Positions 60,701-64,000 of a stretch of DNA of 64,000 bases are shown piece by piece. Below the pieces are notes generated by a model that was not told the origin of the DNA, made no database searches, and saw nothing but the letters and a program-made list of their open reading frames with translations. The stretch comes from Kaistia soli DSM 19436. GTDB taxonomy: Bacteria; Pseudomonadota; Alphaproteobacteria; Rhizobiales; Kaistiaceae. A program made the position numbers and the translations under genes. Location of the stretch: the NCBI RefSeq assembly GCF_900129325.1, contig NZ_FQUP01000004.1, positions 496,001 through 560,000 on the forward strand. Direction: 5' to 3'. Each line of letters opens with the position of its first letter. Positions within the stretch are counted from its first letter, which is position 1.

Positions 60701-60955
60701 GCAGTTGGTGCCGGTGCCAAGGCGCGCTTTGCCATGGGCATCGTCATCGCGGCGGGCATGTCGATCGGCACAATCTTCACGCTGTTCGTCGTGCCGATGT
60801 TCTATACCTATCTCTCCAGCGCCCATCGCCGGCATACCGACGACGATGCCGCCACGCCGGAGGCCGTGGTTCATCCGGAGGCTAACCTCGCCGATGGAAC
60901 GCCTATACCGCCGCCCGCGGCAGAACCGCCGCCCGGCGCTCTGCCGGCGCACTAA
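57776..60955 (+). CDS. RND multidrug efflux permease
   Basis: A 1059-residue AcrB/MexF-class proton antiporter with twelve TM helices. The proton-relay Asp pair is in GLVVDDAIVVVENIHRH near residue 405 and the Lys in GLITKHGILMVEFANQQR near 925. Porter-domain repeats appear in both halves. A Pro-rich tail follows the last helix. It starts two bases after the adaptor stop, so the two are translated together, and a strong terminator follows. No TolC-type partner is in the window. Confidence 0.96.
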   Translation: MGFSEIFIRRPVLSTVVSLLILLLGAQGILSMSIRQYPKVDETVITVTTVYSGASADVIQGFITSTITKSVSAAEGVDYVTSSSALGLSTVSVHMRLNTDPDKALTEVIAKVQQVRGDLPTEAKDPVIQKGTGFSFALMYLAARSDTMNAQQLTDYLIRVIQPRFATVNGVANAEVLGAQEFAMRVWLDPMAMASRQVTATDVLSAITSSNFLSAPGKTKNDYYAYSIEAKTTLQDPETFGALPIRTNGDEVVRLRDVARVELAAASNDARVRFNGKDGVFLGIFQTPSANPLDVASGVRAELPLIQSSLPTGMTIDLVYDSTEAISASIEEVLHTILEAAAIVVVVILLFLGSFRSVIIPIVTIPLSLIGVCFILWALGYSLNTLTLLAMVLAIGLVVDDAIVVVENIHRHIDEGLKPMKAAIVGMQEITGAVISMTVTLAAVYAPIAFTQGVTGALFREFALTLAGAVVISGFVALTVSPMMAALILKPGGGRLQRFVDHIFEKFSGWYGRRLEGSLKVRPITLLLVVIVMGTVGFLFVNTKSELAPDEDQGALFALINAPQYATVDYTQHYVDQIAERTADIPERDALFSIAGSSGANSAFSGMVLKPWGQRTRSQAEVQQDVQGRLDKVAGVQAFVFGIPSLPGTGGGLPIQMVVQSTATADRVYDVAEEIKNRAQASGKFIVVQNSLSFDTPKVNLTIDRARAAALGVSVADIGNTLTLLVGENGISKFDREARAYDIITQVPQQYRNNPESLGTFFVRSQSGKMVPLSAVVSISTTGSAPAIEQFNQLNSATLSALPVPGITSGTGLAALQEIAREVMPQGFFIEYAGQSRTEIETGNTLLIVFGLAIVVIYLVLAAQFESFRDPLIIMMSVPLSLFGAIAVLNICSRLGNFVPALSGGTLNIYSQVGLITLVGLITKHGILMVEFANQQRELRGLSKHEAIVEAARVRLRPILMTTAAMVFGVVPLITAVGAGAKARFAMGIVIAAGMSIGTIFTLFVVPMFYTYLSSAHRRHTDDDAATPEAVVHPEANLADGTPIPPPAAEPPPGALPAH

Positions 60956-60962
60956 ACACAGC

Positions 60963-60990
60963 AAAAGGCCGGCGCTCGCGTCGGCCTTTT
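60963..60990 (+). terminator. Rho-independent terminator of the RND operon
   Basis: AAAAGGCCG pairs perfectly with CGGCCTTTT around GCGCTCGCGT, followed by more T-rich sequence. It lies eight bases after the permease stop. Confidence 0.88.
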
Positions 60991-61058
60991 GATTTCTGGC
61001 GGTGATCCGGCATGATGCGCCCGCAATCCCTCCCCCATGCGTCCAAGGAAAGCACGCC

Positions 61059-61997
61059 ATGTTGAAACGGCTGATCCTGCCTGTCCTCCTGCTGCTCGGC
61101 ACCGCCGCGCCCGCCTTCGCCGACGATACGGACGCGATGAAAGCGGCCGGGGCGGCCGAACTGGCTCGCCCGGCCGGCGCGACCGAAGAGAGCACGGTCA
61201 AGATCACGCGCGGTACCGAAACGATTGTCGGGACGCTGGAAATACCGAAGGGCGCAGCAAATCCGCCCGTCGTTCTGCTGTTGCACGGCTTCACCGGCTC
61301 GCGCGACGAACTCGCGATCAAAGGCACCAATGAGGGCATCTTCTCGCGAACGGCCCGCCTCCTCGCCGAGCGCGGCGTTGCCAGCCTTCGCATCGACTTC
61401 ACCGGCTCCGGCGAAAGCTCCGGCAAGTGGGAGGATATGACCGCGACGAGCGAGATCGCCGATGGCCTCGCGGCCTTCGACTGGCTGAAGACCTCCGGTC
61501 TCGTCGATCCCGCTCGGATCCATGTGCTCGGCTGGAGCCTCGGCGGCCTGGTGGCAGCCCATGTCGCGGCGGAACGTCCGGTCGCCAGCGCGACCCTATG
61601 GGCCGCGGCCGCCAATCCGACCTATAATTTCGCGCATTTCATCGGGCCAGAAGCTGTCGAGGCGGCAATCGCTGATCCCGACCCGGCTCGTGTGGTCGAG
61701 ATTGCGCTCCCATGGGGCATCAAGACCAAGCTGAAGACCGGCTTCTTCAAGTCGCTGACGACGGTTGACCCGGTTGCGGCGATCGCCCGCTACAAGGGCC
61801 CGCTCTTCGTCATCGTCGGCACCAAGGACATCATCGTCACGCCACAGCCGGCGGCCGGTGAGATCTTCCTCACCTATCATGACGGCCCCGAAAAGATCAT
61901 GATCCTGCCGACCGACCACGGCTTCGATGCTTTCACCGGCCCGGAGACGCTCGACACCATGGCTTCGGCGAGCCTTGCCTTCATCGAAGGCAAATAG
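61059..61997 (+). CDS. Secreted alpha/beta hydrolase
   Basis: A 312-residue protein with start ATG 61059 behind AAGGAAA. The signal peptide is about residues 1-22 (LILPVLLLLGTAAPAFA). The alpha/beta-hydrolase fold has the oxyanion HGFTGS, the nucleophile in VLGWSLGGLVA near residue 160, the acid near GTKDIIV and the His in PTDHGFDAF near 285. It resembles bacterial dienelactone/acyl-type esterases of broad specificity. The substrate is unknown; it sits alone between two terminators. Confidence 0.9.
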   Translation: MLKRLILPVLLLLGTAAPAFADDTDAMKAAGAAELARPAGATEESTVKITRGTETIVGTLEIPKGAANPPVVLLLHGFTGSRDELAIKGTNEGIFSRTARLLAERGVASLRIDFTGSGESSGKWEDMTATSEIADGLAAFDWLKTSGLVDPARIHVLGWSLGGLVAAHVAAERPVASATLWAAAANPTYNFAHFIGPEAVEAAIADPDPARVVEIALPWGIKTKLKTGFFKSLTTVDPVAAIARYKGPLFVIVGTKDIIVTPQPAAGEIFLTYHDGPEKIMILPTDHGFDAFTGPETLDTMASASLAFIEGK

Positions 61998-62023
61998 TCG
62001 GCAGCGCACGCGGAATCGAGAAA

Positions 62024-62056
62024 GGCCGGCGGTCCCAAGCCGCCGGCCTCCTTTTA
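62024..62056. terminator. Rho-independent terminator between hydrolase and SDR genes
   Basis: GGCCGGCGG (62024-62032) and CCGCCGGCC (62040-62048) form a perfect 9-bp stem, followed by TCCTTTTATT. It lies between convergent genes and on the minus strand is followed by TTTCTC, so it may act both ways. Confidence 0.85.
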
Positions 62057-62090
62057 TTGCGGTCTGCCGGCCGATGCGGTTCGCGGCGGG

Positions 62091-62846
62091 CTAAAGTGCG
62101 AAGCCGCCATCGGCCGAGAAGCATTGCCCGGTGGTGTAGCTCGCCTCGTCGGACGCCAGATAGACGGCAAGCCAGGCGATCTCCTCGGCCGTGCCGAGCC
62201 GTCCCATGGGCTGCCGATCGACGAACTGCTGGCGGATTTCATCGATCGACTTGCCGGTCTTGGCGGCCTGCTCGGCGATGCGGCCATCGAGCGAGGGCGA
62301 CTGGATCGTGCCCGGCGCAATGGCGTTCACGCGGACGCCCTGGCGGATGTGGTCCGCTGCGACGGCCTTCGTCAGTCCGATCACCGCGGCCTTTGAGGCG
62401 CCATAGGCATAGCGATTGGGAAGGCCGCGGATCGAGCTAGCGCCAGAAGCGATGTTGATGATCGAGCCGGCCCCCGCATCGAGCATGCCCGGCAGGAAGG
62501 CACGGATCGTCCGGTGCATCGACTTCACATTGACGTCGAACGAAAAGTCCCAGTCCTCGTCGGAGGTCGTCAGCGCCGAGCCGTGATGGACAAAGCCGGC
62601 GCAATTGAAGAGGACGTCAATGGGACCGCAATCGGCGGCAAGCGCCCCGACGTCCCTCGTGCTGCGGACGTCGAGTGTGTGGACCTCGGCGATCCCATGT
62701 TCGTGCAGGTCGGCCAGAAGGCCGCCATTGAGATCGGTGGCGATCACCGTCGCGCCCTCGGCGGCAAAGGCGATGGCGGTGGCGCGGCCAATGCCTGCGC
62801 CTGCGGCGGTGAGAAAGGCGCGCTTGCCTTCGAGACGGCGTGTCAT
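62091..62846 (-). CDS. Short-chain dehydrogenase/reductase (BDH2/keto-deoxy-fuconate-DH-like)
   Basis: A 251-residue classical SDR. The NAD loop TAAGAGIGRATAIAFAAEG lies near residue 13, then FNCAGFVHHGSAL, catalytic Ser near 137, YAYGASKAAVIGLTKAVA with the Tyr-Lys pair near 150, and the C-terminal GQCFSADGGFAL. The FNCAGFVHHGSAL phrase favours the DHRS6/2-keto-3-deoxy-L-fuconate dehydrogenase subgroup. It converges with the hydrolase gene. The exact alcohol substrate is unknown. Confidence 0.92.
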   Translation of the reverse strand: MTRRLEGKRAFLTAAGAGIGRATAIAFAAEGATVIATDLNGGLLADLHEHGIAEVHTLDVRSTRDVGALAADCGPIDVLFNCAGFVHHGSALTTSDEDWDFSFDVNVKSMHRTIRAFLPGMLDAGAGSIINIASGASSIRGLPNRYAYGASKAAVIGLTKAVAADHIRQGVRVNAIAPGTIQSPSLDGRIAEQAAKTGKSIDEIRQQFVDRQPMGRLGTAEEIAWLAVYLASDEASYTTGQCFSADGGFAL

Positions 62847-62884
62847 GATTGCTCCTCCCAGAGCGATGCTTGGTGATTTTTAGG

Positions 62885-63364
62885 TTAGGGCGGCGGTAGA
62901 GCGGATGCGTGCAGCGCTTTCGCCATGTGGACGCGGCGACGCTGCCCGATCATCTCGATCTCGTAGACAACAAAGCCCTTGCGGCCATACCAGTCGATAT
63001 TGAACGTCATCAGCGCGTTGGCGGTCAGCGTCAGGCGATCGCGCGATGTCTGCAGCGCCCGTCTTTCATCATAGGCAAGCAAGCGGTTGCCAACGCCGCG
63101 TCCCTTCGCAGCAGGTGCCACTGCGACGCTCTGGATATAGAGTTCGTCAGGACGAGCCTCGAGGATCAGCGCGCCGCAAAGCCCAGCTTCGTCCTCGGCG
63201 AGCCACACCTCCCACTCATCGAGGACCGCGTCATAGTCCCAGCTGAGCGGTGTCGGCGTCCCGCCGATGATCGTCCGGTTCGGCTCATAGGCAGCCCGCT
63301 GCATCGCGACGAGCGCGTCGCGATCGCTGGCGGCGGCTTGGCGCAGAACGATGCTGTCAGGCAC
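62885..63364 (-). CDS. GNAT family N-acetyltransferase
   Basis: A 159-residue protein. The start GTG at 63364 follows a GAGGGGACGGGGA leader and overlaps the stop of the upstream GNAT gene by eight bases, so the two are coupled. The CoA site is IQSVAVAPAAKGRGVGNRLLAYDE near residue 88; the C-terminal MTFNIDWYGRKGFVVYEIEM is typical. The longer frame upstream overlaps the neighbouring gene and is rejected. The substrate is unknown. Confidence 0.88.
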   Translation of the reverse strand: MPDSIVLRQAAASDRDALVAMQRAAYEPNRTIIGGTPTPLSWDYDAVLDEWEVWLAEDEAGLCGALILEARPDELYIQSVAVAPAAKGRGVGNRLLAYDERRALQTSRDRLTLTANALMTFNIDWYGRKGFVVYEIEMIGQRRRVHMAKALHASALPPP

Positions 63365-64000
63365 TCCCCGTCCCCTCGCGGAGCGCGGCGAGGCTGAAGC
63401 GCTGGATACCGTCCTCACCGAAATTCGTCGGATCAAGCCATGCCTCGAAGGCCGCCTTGGCGCGCGGCCATTCATGATCGAGCATCGAGAACCAGGCCGT
63501 ATCGCGATTGCGGCCCTTGACGATCATGTGATGGCGGAAGGTGCCTTCATAGGTGAAGCCGAGACGGAGCGCTGCGCGCCGCGACGGCGCGTTGAGGGCG
63601 TTGCACTTCCATTCATAGCGCCGATAGCCAAGATCCTCAAAGGCATGCCGGGCCATCAGATACATCGCCTCGGTTGCGCCGCGCGTCTGCTGCAGGAGGG
63701 GCGAATAGAGGATGTTGCCGACTTCGATCACCCGGTCGGTCGGGGCGATCCGCAGATAGGTGGCGTGGCCGACAGCCGCGCCGCTGGCACGATCGACGAT
63801 CGCGAAAAGCAGAGGATCGGACTTCTCGGCCGCGGCTGCATAATGCGCGGTGAAGCTGGCGAGGTCCCCGAACGGGCCCGACGCCAGATAGGCCCAGAGG
63901 TCGTCGCGGCCGGCGATCGCCTCGAACAGCGCCGGCGCATGCACCGCGGCGTCAAAGGGCACGAGGCTGACCGCGTTGCCGTCGATCGTCACGCGGCGCG
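63357..64000 (-). CDS. GNAT family N-acetyltransferase (RimJ/RimL-like), partial at right edge
   Basis: At least 211 residues with Acetyltransf_3 features: VSLVPFDAAVHAPALFEAI, GNILYSPLLQQTRGATEAMY and YEWKCNALNAPSRRAALRLG, close to RimL-type ribosomal-protein or broad-specificity acetylases. A GTG at 63992 could start it, but the frame stays open to the window edge and relatives carry about 15-20 residues more, so the true start is likely outside. Its stop overlaps the next GNAT gene. Confidence 0.85.
   Translation of the reverse strand, partial: RRVTIDGNAVSLVPFDAAVHAPALFEAIAGRDDLWAYLASGPFGDLASFTAHYAAAAEKSDPLLFAIVDRASGAAVGHATYLRIAPTDRVIEVGNILYSPLLQQTRGATEAMYLMARHAFEDLGYRRYEWKCNALNAPSRRAALRLGFTYEGTFRHHMIVKGRNRDTAWFSMLDHEWPRAKAAFEAWLDPTNFGEDGIQRFSLAALREGTGSA

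Noticed and set aside
59756-61615. 619-codon minus-strand frame opposite the RND permease and hydrolase
   Set aside because: It crosses a strong terminator and mirrors two well-supported genes.
1-64000. tRNA genes, CRISPR arrays, insertion sequences, integrases, phage genes and replication origins
   Set aside because: I looked for T-loop motifs, regular direct repeats and transposase or integrase motifs and found none that stand up.

Overview
The window is 64 kb of GC-rich chromosomal DNA from an alphaproteobacterium, most likely order Hyphomicrobiales (Rhizobiales). Pointers are an ornithine decarboxylase plus homospermidine synthase pair, dense ABC-importer and LysR content, a DUF459/MltB/galE/galU block, and a palindromic intergenic repeat whose antisense reads VIAGLDPAI, a hallmark of this order's dispersed repeats. 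The gene set resembles free-living soil or plant-associated genera such as Kaistia, but the genus cannot be proved from the sequence alone. I see no tRNA, rRNA, CRISPR, IS element or prophage. The region looks like ordinary chromosome with accessory catabolic islands.

Layout. 0-7.6 kb: end of an arylsulfatase, an eight-haem TPR cytochrome, and a block facing a divergent promoter (DUF459 SGNH protein, MltB-type lytic transglycosylase and galE on the minus strand, galU on the plus strand). 7.6-9.6 kb: a PepSY-type membrane reductase with a DUF2946 partner. 9.7-29 kb: a large nitrogen-heterocycle island. On the minus strand it runs as an NMT1-type ABC importer, a cytosine-deaminase-like amidohydrolase, a GlcD-type FAD oxidase and two flavodoxin-fold quinone reductases. 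On the plus strand are RidA, a TehA/SLAC1 transporter (LysR regulator divergent), two tandem 8-oxoguanine-deaminase-type enzymes, a creatininase-family hydrolase and a complete Dpp-type peptide ABC importer. I read this as uptake, deamination and ring opening of modified purines, pyrimidines or related cyclic ureides. That is inference, and it is the best candidate here for an undescribed system.

28.9-35.7 kb: cytochrome b561; an operon of a zinc-chaperone GTPase (COG0523), a group II truncated haemoglobin and a WD40 protein; an SLT-SPOR lytic transglycosylase; a Tat-type YtcJ-like amidohydrolase; and a DUF2937 protein. 35.7-39.7 kb: polyamine locus (odc, GNAT, terminator, hss) with a 0.75 kb leader region before odc that fits the alphaproteobacterial speF RNA element. 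39.7-45.3 kb: gamma-glutamyltransferase, amidase, LysR, then a DUF1007/NicO nickel-cobalt pair.

45.3-64 kb: PuuD-like glutamine-amidotransferase-fold hydrolase and LysR; aldo/keto reductase; UshA-like 5'-nucleotidase; ferrochelatase; divergent xylB/xylA with an A/T-rich palindromic operator; QmcA/NfeD; a TetR-controlled RND efflux operon with a perfect palindrome inside its promoter; a secreted alpha/beta hydrolase; an SDR dehydrogenase; and two GNAT acetyltransferases, the second running off the right edge. Several strong intrinsic terminators separate these units.
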